DNA from: an uncultured Paraglaciecola sp.
GTDB taxonomy: Bacteria > Pseudomonadota > Gammaproteobacteria > Enterobacterales > Alteromonadaceae
Assembly: GCF_937123705.1 (NCBI RefSeq)
Contig: NZ_CAKZKO010000164.1
Location: 1 to 64,000, forward strand
DNA length: 64,000 bases
Direction: 5' to 3'
Position numbers and translations under genes: made by a program. The notes under the pieces were generated by a model that did no database searches, was not told where the DNA came from, and saw nothing but the letters and a program-made list of their open reading frames with translations. Of this stretch, positions 19,916 to 28,661 are shown in pieces; positions within the stretch are counted from its first letter, which is position 1; each line of letters opens with the position of its first letter.

Positions 19916-19947
19916 AAGTTAATTAAGTTATTTAACTTAATTAACTT
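19916..19947. promoter_or_regulatory. 32-bp palindromic operator upstream of the KfrA-like gene
   Basis: Two perfect 15-bp arms (AAGTTAATTAAGTTA and its reverse complement) flank a central TT. It contains two TTAATTAA half-motifs. The position just upstream of the KfrA-like start makes it a likely autoregulatory site. Confidence 0.75.
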
Positions 19948-20068
19948 TAGTATGTTTTTTGATTTTTTCAATTAAATGTGCAAATAAAGTCACTTTTAGG
20001 CTGTTCGATAAAATATTGGATTATTTTGAACGTTTTATCTCGAATGTGAACGTATGTATATTTTTTAA

Positions 20069-20148
20069 TTCGTTCATGTACGAAACTGTATTTGTTGACT
20101 TTCGTTCATCTGGTTGCTAGTGTGTACGAAAGTTATAGGTTTCGTACA
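20069..20148 (+). promoter_or_regulatory. res-like repeat array ahead of the serine recombinase
   Basis: Several copies of an octamer TTCGTACA or near variants in both orientations occur at 20069, 20077, 20101, 20123 and 20141. They form paired sites: TGTACGAAA...TTTCGTTCA (20077-20108) and the perfect dyad TGTACGAAA/TTTCGTACA with an 8-bp centre (20123-20148), which ends one base before the recombinase ATG. A looser copy is near 20047. This is the layout of a resolvase res site with crossover and accessory subsites. Confidence 0.65.
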
Positions 20149-20149
20149 T

Positions 20150-20725
20150 ATGAAAGTTGGTTTTGCACGAGTATCAACTCAAGAACAAGATTTAAATGTT
20201 CAATTATCTAAATTGAATGAATTCGGTTGTGAAAAAATTTTTCAAGGAAAGCAATCTGGTGCTTCTATCAAAAATGAAGAAAAGCTAAAGGAACTGATCG
20301 ATTTTATTCGTGAAGGTGACGAAGTTATTGTTACTCGCCTTGATCGCCTTGGGCGATCATTAAAGTCCATTCTTGATTCTATTGATAGTATCCACAATAA
20401 GGGTGCTTGCTTAAATATCATTGACGGTTCACTTAATACTAGTAATGATAATCCTTTCTCAAACGCCATGATTAACTTGTGTGGAGTCTTCGCTCAACTT
20501 GAACGTGATTTAATAAAGTCGCGGACAGCAGAGGGTAGAGCTGATGCAAAAGCTAATGGTAAGCATATGGGGCGAACGCCTGCATTAAGTGATCAAAAAG
20601 CCCAAGAGTTATATAAAGCAAAACTAAAAGGCAAATCTATTTCAGCTCTCGCAAGAAAATTTGAAGTAAGCCGCCCAACGGTGCACCGCACTATTGAACG
20701 AATGGAACTGCAAAATAATAAATAA
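20150..20725 (+). CDS. Small serine recombinase (resolvase/invertase family)
   Basis: A 191-residue site-specific recombinase. The catalytic domain begins MKVGFARVSTQEQDLNVQ with the nucleophile Ser in RVST, then VTRLDRLGRS, and the long helix ERDLIKSRTAEGRADAKANG. The C-terminal HTH reads GKSISALARKFEVSRPTVHRTI. The ATG at 20150 was chosen because the fold starts there and lies 1 bp after the repeat array. It ends 11 bp before qatA, so the recombinase and defence genes may share a transcript. It could act as a resolvase for the island or as a regulator by binding the array. Confidence 0.88.
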   Translation: MKVGFARVSTQEQDLNVQLSKLNEFGCEKIFQGKQSGASIKNEEKLKELIDFIREGDEVIVTRLDRLGRSLKSILDSIDSIHNKGACLNIIDGSLNTSNDNPFSNAMINLCGVFAQLERDLIKSRTAEGRADAKANGKHMGRTPALSDQKAQELYKAKLKGKSISALARKFEVSRPTVHRTIERMELQNNK

Positions 20726-20736
20726 AAGGAGATGTT

Positions 20737-22497
20737 ATGTGGTCGGATAAAGAATCAGATATCGATTTTTTAAACTTTAATGAAACGGCAGAATCGATTA
20801 AAGATCTTATAACTGAAAAGGGTTTGATGCCGATTTCCGTTGGTGTTTTTGGTGACTGGGGCGCAGGCAAGTCAACCATTTTAGAGCTTACAAAAAAATC
20901 ATTAGAAGCTGACGAACAGGACTATATACAAGTCCACTTCGATGCATGGACATTTCAAGGTTACGATGACGCTAAAGCAGCATTACTCGAAACAATAGCA
21001 ACCACTTTAGTTAATAAAGCTGCCGACGATAAAGACCTTAGTGCAAAAGCAAAAGAATTCGCTGGACGAATAGATAAAATTAGACTGATGGGGCTACTTA
21101 TGGATGGCGGTGCAGCTCTAGCTGGTATACCCACTATGGGAGGTATGCAGAAGTTAATGGGCTTGTTCAGTGGCGGCGACGATGGTGAATTAGATGTTGG
21201 TGATGTAAAAGATGCTGCTGATGGAGTTCAAGATGTCGCAAAGAAAAACAAAGGATTGTTTAAAGGCAAAAAATCATTTTCACCTCCTAAAGAAATAAAA
21301 GAATTTCGAAAAGCATATTCTGAATTATTAAATGAATTTAATAAGCCACTCATCGTCTATGTAGACAATTTAGATCGCTGTTCGCCGTTTAATGCAATTT
21401 CAACACTTGAAGCAATTAGATTATTTTTGTTCTTACCAAATACTGCATTTGTAATTGCCGCCGATGAAGACATGATCCGCTTGGCTGTACCGGAATATCA
21501 CAAAGGTGCATCTCAACGACATCAAACTGATTATTTAGACAAGCTAATTCAAATTCCCGTACATGTTCCAAGACCCGGTGTTGTTGAGATAAGAGCGTAC
21601 TTAATGATGCTCACTGCGCAAGATCATGGAGTAGGAAAAGATCAATTAGAAATTATAAGAAGTGCTCTTGAAGAGTCTTTACGTTTTTCGTGGAAACAGC
21701 CACAAATTACAGTTGATGAACTACTTCAAGATCGGGAAATAGAGGGGCATACGGAGCTAAGAGGCAAATTTGTGGTTGCTGAACAGTTGGCCCCATTGTT
21801 AGCCGAATCTACAAATATTAATGGTAATCCTCGAATAGTTAAGCGCTTACTAAACCAAGTAAAAATGAGAAAGAAAACCGCTCACCGACGAGGTATGCAA
21901 CTTGATGAAAAAACAATTACCAAGCTGGTTCTTTTTGAGAGATGTTTGGGGACGCAAGCTACGAATAAGCTATACGAGTTAATTGATAAAGAAAATGGTA
22001 GTCCCAAAGTATTAGCTGATTTGGAAAACCCTAAAATTGAGTTTGATGATATTGACTTGCCAGAAGAATGGAAGTTGGATCTGGCTTTTCTCGATAAATG
22101 GTCGAAGTTACAACCGATGTTTGCTGAAAAGAACTTAACTTCGGCGGCGTACTTAAGTCGTGAAAGTATACCTATGGGTGTTGTTAACGCGGTGATGTCT
22201 GGAGCCGCTCAAAAACTTGTAGAAGAGTTGATGAAGCAGAAAGTTAGAGTTAGCGGTGTTAACTCTAATGCTATTTTCGCTACTCCAAAGGAAGAATACA
22301 TGTCTGTAATGGACGGTATGATTGAAAACCTTAAGTTGGTTGGAGACTGGACTGAAATGCCTATAGGAATGTATGGAGCCGTGCTACTTGCTAAGCAAGA
22401 TGATAAATGCCGCTTAAACTTCCTGACATTTTTAAAAAGTTTACCTCGCCAAAGATGGTTTAAGCCAATTTTAACAGAACTAGAAGGAACTAAGTAA
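20737..22497 (+). CDS. qatA: QatA: KAP-family P-loop NTPase of the Qat anti-phage system
   Basis: A 586-residue KAP NTPase. Walker A is GDWGAGKST (39-47) and Walker B LIVYVDNLDRC (about 204-214), followed by the KAP block TAFVIAADEDMI. Between them is a Gly/Asp-rich, partly hydrophobic insertion (about 110-180) as in KAP proteins. The first of four consecutive genes matching qatABCD in order (ATPase, unknown, QueC-like, TatD-like). A strong site AAAGGAGA precedes the ATG. The known system protects against phage by an unresolved mechanism; assignment rests on family and gene order. Confidence 0.88.
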   Translation: MWSDKESDIDFLNFNETAESIKDLITEKGLMPISVGVFGDWGAGKSTILELTKKSLEADEQDYIQVHFDAWTFQGYDDAKAALLETIATTLVNKAADDKDLSAKAKEFAGRIDKIRLMGLLMDGGAALAGIPTMGGMQKLMGLFSGGDDGELDVGDVKDAADGVQDVAKKNKGLFKGKKSFSPPKEIKEFRKAYSELLNEFNKPLIVYVDNLDRCSPFNAISTLEAIRLFLFLPNTAFVIAADEDMIRLAVPEYHKGASQRHQTDYLDKLIQIPVHVPRPGVVEIRAYLMMLTAQDHGVGKDQLEIIRSALEESLRFSWKQPQITVDELLQDREIEGHTELRGKFVVAEQLAPLLAESTNINGNPRIVKRLLNQVKMRKKTAHRRGMQLDEKTITKLVLFERCLGTQATNKLYELIDKENGSPKVLADLENPKIEFDDIDLPEEWKLDLAFLDKWSKLQPMFAEKNLTSAAYLSRESIPMGVVNAVMSGAAQKLVEELMKQKVRVSGVNSNAIFATPKEEYMSVMDGMIENLKLVGDWTEMPIGMYGAVLLAKQDDKCRLNFLTFLKSLPRQRWFKPILTELEGTK

Positions 22498-22498
22498 T

Positions 22499-23377
22499 AT
22501 GGGTACTTCAGCATCATCAACAGGACCGAATAATAAAAGTCCGCTTGTACCATCATGGGCAGAACAAGGTGATCCCGTAACAACAGAGCCTGCGTCAGGC
22601 ACTGATGGGGATGATCAAGCTGGTTCTGATAATGATCAACCCGATAACCAGAATAACGATATTGATAACGATAAGGTCCAGCAAGAAATTGGTGGTTCAC
22701 CTACGGCAGTGCCACCTCCAAATAGGTTTGCCAGTGCTAGAAGGGCTTTTGGTAAATATGCTCAATCAGGCGGTTCATCGTCAGACCTTAGAAGCTCATT
22801 AAAAAGCTATTCTAAAAAAGGTTCAGGCGGAGGAAAAAGTACAAGCCGTAGGCTCGCTAGTGGTATTACTGCGGGTTCTGGCTTACTAGGTGTCATGCGT
22901 GGTGACACTGTAACGGTTAACAGTCAAAGTTTGTCGCTTGGTGATTTAAGTGGGTTATCGACAGACCAAGCAATTGACAAAATTGCGACTCATTTGGCTC
23001 CTGACAATGCAGATTCTGATGCAGTTAGAATTGCACTAGACTACGCACTAGAAGAAGCGTTGCCTGATACAGAAGAGTTTGATCCAAATTGTTTTACAGA
23101 TGAAGTTATCCAAGAGGCTATTGGCTGCTATTTAACAGATCTTATTTTTCAAGATGTGGTCGAAGGTATGGGGCGTGCTTGGTTTCATGTTGAACCAGCA
23201 AGTAAACATCACCAAATGGAAGTTGAACTAAGGGAATTGATAAAAGTGATTACACAAGAGAAGTTGGACAAAGTTACCGATGGCAACCCCAGCAGTATTA
23301 GCAAGGATAATATAACCAAAATACAAGCTGATGCTATTGCAATGACGGTAGATGAATGGGAGAGCTTTGATGACTAA
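22499..23377 (+). CDS. qatB: QatB: protein of unknown mechanism in the Qat system
   Basis: A 292-residue protein. The N-terminal 65 residues are low-complexity, rich in Ser, Pro, Asp and Asn. A basic Ser/Gly stretch (RRAFGKYAQSGGSSSDLRSS) follows, then a Gly-rich segment and an acidic helical C-terminal domain. No catalytic motif is visible. Its identity follows mainly from lying between qatA (1-bp gap) and qatC (8-bp overlap). Confidence 0.8.
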   Translation: MGTSASSTGPNNKSPLVPSWAEQGDPVTTEPASGTDGDDQAGSDNDQPDNQNNDIDNDKVQQEIGGSPTAVPPPNRFASARRAFGKYAQSGGSSSDLRSSLKSYSKKGSGGGKSTSRRLASGITAGSGLLGVMRGDTVTVNSQSLSLGDLSGLSTDQAIDKIATHLAPDNADSDAVRIALDYALEEALPDTEEFDPNCFTDEVIQEAIGCYLTDLIFQDVVEGMGRAWFHVEPASKHHQMEVELRELIKVITQEKLDKVTDGNPSSISKDNITKIQADAIAMTVDEWESFDD

Positions 23378-24698
23378 TTTCTATTTTAATCATGACCCTT
23401 CGAATTTACCTGCATTCACGGAAGACTGTCACCCTGTTCAGATATTTCATACACATCAACATGACATTAATAAACATAGTTTAGCTTCTCGACAATTACT
23501 TCAAACTGTACGTGACTTGGGTCTAAACGTAGATGCCGATGTAATTGATTTGGTTACTATTGCAACAGCAGTCACTGCTGCTGATACATTTGAACAAAGA
23601 GAAAAAGCGGAAAATGCATGGGCGAGGAAAATGCATTTACATGTTCCAGTAACAGATGATGATATGTGGAACTTTAACGAGCCAGAATTAAGCTCATTAT
23701 TAAATTTTTTGACTGGCGATCAATGGCAATTCACGTTTGAAAAAACCACAATGTTAATGCCAAAGCCTAAAACAAGTGAGCAAGCAAAAGCTAAAGCGAA
23801 ATCACTGATTGGGTTAAATTCTGTTTGTCTCTTTTCTGGTGGCTTAGACAGTGCTGTTGGGGCTATTGATATTCTTAATGGGAAATCTGACCTTAAACCA
23901 CTGCTTGTTAGCCATGCATACCGTGGTGATGGCGCTAAACAGCAAGAAATCAAACAACTATTATCCCCGCCTTTCGGCGAAATTTCCTATTCAGTCTCTC
24001 CACATATTATTAAGAGGCTGGAAGGAAAAACTGATATTAGTATGAGAGGTAGAAGTTTCAATTTTCTAGCAGTGGCTGTTTTAGGTATATCAGCTTTAAG
24101 GAATGCAAACTGTGATAGCAGCATTGAAACTATTGTAGTGCCAGAAAACGGTTATATCTCCATAAACCCTCCTTTGACGAGAAGACGTATCGGTAGCCAT
24201 AGCACCAGAACAACACATCCAAACTTCCTTGAGCGTTTCGAGTCGCTGCTTAAGGATACAGGCTTTAATGTGAAATTTATAAACCCCTACCAGTTCAAGA
24301 CAAAGGGGGAAATGCTAGCTGAGTGTGCGGACCAAAAGGCTATTAAAAATGCCGTACCGCTAAGTGTCTCGTGTAGCCATTGGCATCGAGATAATAAGCA
24401 ATGCGGGCACTGTGTACCTTGCCTAATTAGAAGAGCATCGGTTTATCATGCCGGGTTTACAGATGATGCTGAATATAAGACGAAGCGATTGAAAGGTCTT
24501 ATCAAAGAGAAAGATACAAGAGATGACTTGCAAGCTGTTCAAACGGCCATTATTAGGTTGAAAAAAACTGATAATTACCGTTCTTGGCTTCGTAGTTCAG
24601 GATCTATTCCTCAGGATAGTAACATTCGTGACAAACTTGAATCTACAATTCAAAGAGGTTTGGCTGAAGTAAAAACATTCTTGGACTCGGAAAAGTAA
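23370..24698 (+). CDS. qatC: QatC: QueC-like PP-loop enzyme of the Qat system
   Basis: A 442-residue protein with a QueC-type domain. The PP-loop ATP site is CLFSGGLDSAVGAID (about residue 155), and a zinc-binding cysteine group (SCSHWHRDNKQCGHCVPC) lies near the C-terminus, as in 7-cyano-7-deazaguanine synthase. The N-terminal 140 residues are an extension not found in housekeeping QueC. The enzyme may modify a protein or nucleic acid with a deazaguanine or nitrile chemistry; this is inferred. The ATG at 23370 overlaps the qatB stop, giving coupling. Confidence 0.87.
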   Translation: MTNFYFNHDPSNLPAFTEDCHPVQIFHTHQHDINKHSLASRQLLQTVRDLGLNVDADVIDLVTIATAVTAADTFEQREKAENAWARKMHLHVPVTDDDMWNFNEPELSSLLNFLTGDQWQFTFEKTTMLMPKPKTSEQAKAKAKSLIGLNSVCLFSGGLDSAVGAIDILNGKSDLKPLLVSHAYRGDGAKQQEIKQLLSPPFGEISYSVSPHIIKRLEGKTDISMRGRSFNFLAVAVLGISALRNANCDSSIETIVVPENGYISINPPLTRRRIGSHSTRTTHPNFLERFESLLKDTGFNVKFINPYQFKTKGEMLAECADQKAIKNAVPLSVSCSHWHRDNKQCGHCVPCLIRRASVYHAGFTDDAEYKTKRLKGLIKEKDTRDDLQAVQTAIIRLKKTDNYRSWLRSSGSIPQDSNIRDKLESTIQRGLAEVKTFLDSEK

Positions 24699-24703
24699 TC
24701 GTG

Positions 24704-25432
24704 ATGGATATGCATTGTCATGTGGATTTGTATTCAGATCATGACGTAGTTTTGGATGACATAAAGCAATGTAACTATTATGTACTATCTGTCACAACAG
24801 TGCCTTCGGCATTTGAAGGTACTGTTAATCTGACAAGAGATATAAAAAATTGTAGGACAGCTTTAGGATTACACCCCCAATTAGCCCACGAACGGAAAAA
24901 TGAGCTACCGCTGTTCGACAAGCTTGTTTCAAAAACTAGATATATCGGTGAAATAGGTCTTGATGGATCACGAGGGTATAAAGAACACTTTGATGATCAG
25001 CTATTAGTTTTTAATCACATTCTACAAAAATGTGAGCAATACCATGACAAGATATTAACGATCCATAGTTTAAACGCAGTAAATGAGGTGCTAGATTGCC
25101 TGCGTAATCATCGGCAGGCAGGCATACCTATTCTTCACTGGTTTTTAGCTACGAAGAAGCAAGTTGAAGATGCGATAGAACTAGGTTGTTACTTTTCCAT
25201 AGGGCCAGCAATGCTTGCTTCTGCTAGAGCGAGAAAAGTTATATCTTGGATATCTCAGGACAGAGTCTTGTTAGAGACTGACGGGCCATTTGCTAAATTT
25301 GATGGTAAAGTTCTTGTTCCTTCAGACGCAGGGCTTCTAGTCGAATATTTATCTATTGAATGGAATAATAGTAAAACTCAAGTGCTAAATAAGTTATCAA
25401 CAAATTTTAAATGTTTAGTTTCCGAAAGTTGA
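24704..25432 (+). CDS. qatD: QatD: TatD-like metal-dependent hydrolase of the Qat system
   Basis: A 242-residue TIM-barrel hydrolase of the TatD DNase family. Metal ligands are seen in MHCHVDLY (HxH), GEIGLDG (Glu), TIHSLNA (His), LHWF (His) and LLETDGPF (Asp). It is the last gene of the qat operon, starting 5 bp after qatC. The ATG at 24704 follows a GTG at 24701 that is also in frame. It probably cuts or trims DNA or RNA in the defence response. Confidence 0.87.
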   Translation: MDMHCHVDLYSDHDVVLDDIKQCNYYVLSVTTVPSAFEGTVNLTRDIKNCRTALGLHPQLAHERKNELPLFDKLVSKTRYIGEIGLDGSRGYKEHFDDQLLVFNHILQKCEQYHDKILTIHSLNAVNEVLDCLRNHRQAGIPILHWFLATKKQVEDAIELGCYFSIGPAMLASARARKVISWISQDRVLLETDGPFAKFDGKVLVPSDAGLLVEYLSIEWNNSKTQVLNKLSTNFKCLVSES

Positions 25433-25440
25433 TCTTCCGC

Positions 25441-25463
25441 AAGTCGGCGACAGAAGCCGACTT
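25441..25463. terminator. Hairpin between converging qat and recombination operons
   Basis: AAGTCGGC and GCCGACTT form a perfect 8-bp stem with a 7-nt loop, between the qatD stop and the stop of the convergent small recombination gene. No long T-run follows. Confidence 0.6.
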
Positions 25464-25467
25464 GGAG

Positions 25468-25947
25468 CTAAATAAATAGTAACTTCTTAATTTCAGGTCT
25501 CATTTTAGAAATTAAAGCATTTAATTGAGCTTCTACGTCCTTTTTTTCCAGTCCTTTATTTTCTTTCTTAACCTTAGATATCTCTTCAACCAACTCACCT
25601 TTGGAAGACTCATATTTGCCACGTGATCTCCCGCTAAACTTTTTGAGCCTTTCCTCCTTCTCTTTTGCTAGTTGGAGATTTATTTGTTCAAAGAAGGTTT
25701 TAATATCGTCAAAACGACTTAAACTGGTAACATTAGTATGTTTTATTCCTGCTTTTGTCGAAGCTTCTCGCATTGAAAATGTATACGACTTCTTCTTCTT
25801 AAAGTCACCTTTCAGGCGGTGCCTATTAATAAAGTCTCTTTTTTCCTCTTCAAGAACTAAGAAAGCCTTATATATTTTGATCGAGCAATTTTTATCGGAA
25901 ACCCAGTCGGGTTTTTCGTCTGCTTTATCTTCGAAGTAGTCAATCAT
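25468..25947 (-). CDS. ginD: Small basic protein of the four-gene recombination module (GinD-like)
   Basis: A 159-residue Lys/Glu-rich protein, mostly helical, with a possible coiled coil at about 80-145. No enzyme motif is visible. Its start overlaps the stop of the 905-residue recombinase by 4 bp (ATGA), so it is the last gene of a translationally coupled four-gene set. Position, size and charge match GinD, the small protein required with GinABC for GInt island movement; it may bind island DNA. The name depends on context. Confidence 0.65.
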   Translation of the reverse strand: MIDYFEDKADEKPDWVSDKNCSIKIYKAFLVLEEEKRDFINRHRLKGDFKKKKSYTFSMREASTKAGIKHTNVTSLSRFDDIKTFFEQINLQLAKEKEERLKKFSGRSRGKYESSKGELVEEISKVKKENKGLEKKDVEAQLNALISKMRPEIKKLLFI

Positions 25948-28661
25948 ATATAAGACGCCTTTCTAGCTATGATTGGGGTTAAGATATCAAGTACTTTATG
26001 TAGTGGGTCAAGACTTTTAATATGCTTGAACGCATTGTAAACGAAATCAAATGATTCTTTCAGAAATGCTTTAGGGATAGACTCACTATCATTAAGCAAT
26101 GCTACATCTTTCATAATCATAAAATAGATATAATCTATGTTAGTTATCTGAGTTAGGTTATTGCTACAACCTAAGCAATACTTCGGTGCGGCTTTTTCCC
26201 TTCTTGGAATGCCATTTTCAGCACATTTAGCTTTTGCTTGATTTCTCCTTTTCAATAAACAAAACCCCCAAGGATTTGCTTTAATAGACACAAACTCGGA
26301 TGCAATAAATTGCTCAAGGTCCGTTTCAAAGGTTTTCAAATTAACAACTTTTGTCTTTTTAACTGCACGTCTTAAATAGCTAGATAGTTTTCCTGCGTAT
26401 CCTTGGCCATTTTTCTCTATGAACGACTTTACAACGGAATTAATTACATCTAGTTTGGCTTTGTCATTAATAGGGCCATTTGCTTTATCAGCTATGTAAG
26501 CCAACCACATAGATGGACTAATGTGTTTGAACTGGCTTCTAATCATCCAGCCTATATCACCATCAAATCTTCTATAGACAGCTTCTGCCCACATATGTCT
26601 TAAGGCATGTGGGGTAGGGTAAATGCAGTCTGATACTAGCTCACTCGAAAGCTGCTTTGTTAGCGGCGCAGTTGGCTTGTCAGTTATTTGACTGATATAG
26701 GCCTTAGTTTCTTCACTAAAGTTCTCATCAAGAATGGACATTATTTCAGGTGAAAGAGTCCGGTCTCTATATCTAATGACCCAGTCCTTTTTCGCTTTAG
26801 TGTCATTATTCATTAAGTGGAACCTGACTACTGGTAATTCTTTTCTTGCCCTAGCTTTTGCTTTTTTTAGCATTGTATCTTGATCAAATTGTTCCCAACT
26901 TTCATCGATATATTTTTTTTCTAACTCTCTCAGTTTTTTGAAATCGTTATGAGGTATACATACACCTTCTTTAACTTTGTGCTGAAGATCTTCCAGTAAT
27001 TCTATTTGCTCAACAATATTGAAAGGTGCATAGTGAGTTACAAAATGGACCCACATTGATTGTACTGCTCTTTGTAAAGGAGTGGCTGAAGCAGTTGGCT
27101 TTTTATTTGAACTTTCAATAGTGTATAAGCAAGGCATATTTTTTTTACTGCCAATAAAATCTTTTATCAATTTTATTTTTGAGAAAGTCCCATAGGTAAT
27201 TTCACGATCTAAGCGCTTATCACCATGTGTTTTAGGCACCTCCCAGTTGACCACGTAGCGGTTTGGAAAGCGCTCTTGGTCAATGAAATCAAGATTGTTT
27301 TCAATCTTTATAGCGTCAAAGTTAAAACCAAATTCACTTTCTCTCCATCCTAAGTTTGACGCAATTTCAGTAAAACCAGCAGCCAGAACTTTTCTATAAA
27401 ATTGAATGATATAACCGTTTCCAGACCCTGTTGGTTCTTCAAGACCTATGCCGATGTAAAAGTCTTTGGTAGGCAGCTTTTGCTTATCTCCAATTTGATT
27501 ATGATTAACACCTATTCTTTCGCCCAATGTTTGAGAATATGAATGATAGACCTTATCGTAAGTGATATTGTCATTATCTATATCATCAATCCAACGTTTG
27601 ATTTTTTCAGACTCTTCACTATACACCAGATGATCGCAAATGAAATTCAGCTTATCGACTTGGCTTTCAGTTAAATCTTCTATTCCTAGATGAGTAAAGA
27701 AATCAATTCTGGCCACTCTATCCAACTTATTCATATGTGTATCATATTTTGTTAAGTAAGATAGAAAACGAGCTTCTACCATTTTTTTTAAGGCTCTAGT
27801 TTTATCGAGGTTTATACTCCGTCCTTTCGCTATTTCTTCGGGGGACAAATTTAACAAACATAGACTTACATAAGGCTTTGTGTCACGGTTTACAGGCCAC
27901 CCAGCTTGCACGATCAATTCATCTGCATCCTGAAGGGTGTCATAAAGTGCTCTAGCTAAAGCGTAATGTTTGTTAAAAAACAAAGCGCAGTGCTCTATAT
28001 AGTACTTTCCATAGTCTAATTTAAGATAGTTGAAAGATTTTCCTGCCTTCCAGTCTTTCATAGACATTTCGCCAGATGAAAGGTATTCAATTATTTTCTT
28101 TTCAGCTTGAGTGACGCCTTTGGTATTAATGCTAGCATGAGCTAACGAAAATTCGTTTCTTGAAATAAGGGACTGTTTAATGTTACTTACTGAAGCGAAC
28201 ATCCTGTATGTAGCATAAGACTTAAAGTTAAGTATTTTTAGGACTTTGTTTTTATCGTATGTATGAGTCAGCAAATATTCAATGTACTGTTCAATATTTT
28301 TCTTATCAATAACAGTGGTTTTGTTTTTAACAAGAAAGTGAACCATTAAACAAAGTCCATTAAATGCTGTGCGATAAGACGCACAACTCGTAAAGCTTTG
28401 TGTAGCTTCTAACCAATAGATTTTTATAGCAACAAGAGTCTGATTCACTCTTTCCTTGAAGGTTTCCGAGTTTTTCAATAACTGGTAAAGCGGCGCATAG
28501 TTAAATACATATAGTTGCTTATCTGACCTGAATTTCCACTCAAGGCTCAAGAAGTCATTATCAACATTACTTAATCGCGTTGAAAGACGAGCTTGCAACT
28601 CATCATAGTCTAAACCTTCTATCGCTGGGGTGTGATGCGAGAGTGAACTTTGATAATTCAT
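25944..28661 (-). CDS. ginC: Large tyrosine-recombinase-type protein (GinC-like)
   Basis: A 905-residue protein whose C-terminal third resembles a tyrosine recombinase. PTPHALRHMWAEAVYRR (about 680-697) gives the HxxR motif, and SQFKHISPSMWLAYI (about 710-725) provides the second His and the candidate tyrosine nucleophile. A cysteine cluster follows (LLKRRNQAKAKCAENG, then KYCLGCSNN), likely a zinc finger typical of large multi-integrase elements. The N-terminal 500 residues are helical and unassigned. It starts with ATG sharing a base with the stop of the previous gene and follows GGAGGAG. Confidence 0.8.
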   Translation of the reverse strand: MNYQSSLSHHTPAIEGLDYDELQARLSTRLSNVDNDFLSLEWKFRSDKQLYVFNYAPLYQLLKNSETFKERVNQTLVAIKIYWLEATQSFTSCASYRTAFNGLCLMVHFLVKNKTTVIDKKNIEQYIEYLLTHTYDKNKVLKILNFKSYATYRMFASVSNIKQSLISRNEFSLAHASINTKGVTQAEKKIIEYLSSGEMSMKDWKAGKSFNYLKLDYGKYYIEHCALFFNKHYALARALYDTLQDADELIVQAGWPVNRDTKPYVSLCLLNLSPEEIAKGRSINLDKTRALKKMVEARFLSYLTKYDTHMNKLDRVARIDFFTHLGIEDLTESQVDKLNFICDHLVYSEESEKIKRWIDDIDNDNITYDKVYHSYSQTLGERIGVNHNQIGDKQKLPTKDFYIGIGLEEPTGSGNGYIIQFYRKVLAAGFTEIASNLGWRESEFGFNFDAIKIENNLDFIDQERFPNRYVVNWEVPKTHGDKRLDREITYGTFSKIKLIKDFIGSKKNMPCLYTIESSNKKPTASATPLQRAVQSMWVHFVTHYAPFNIVEQIELLEDLQHKVKEGVCIPHNDFKKLRELEKKYIDESWEQFDQDTMLKKAKARARKELPVVRFHLMNNDTKAKKDWVIRYRDRTLSPEIMSILDENFSEETKAYISQITDKPTAPLTKQLSSELVSDCIYPTPHALRHMWAEAVYRRFDGDIGWMIRSQFKHISPSMWLAYIADKANGPINDKAKLDVINSVVKSFIEKNGQGYAGKLSSYLRRAVKKTKVVNLKTFETDLEQFIASEFVSIKANPWGFCLLKRRNQAKAKCAENGIPRREKAAPKYCLGCSNNLTQITNIDYIYFMIMKDVALLNDSESIPKAFLKESFDFVYNAFKHIKSLDPLHKVLDILTPIIARKASYI

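Noticed and set aside
23370..24698. Housekeeping queuosine gene queC
   Set aside because: The long N-terminal extension and the position between qatB and a TatD-like gene point to QatC; queG at 55.4 kb is unrelated in location.
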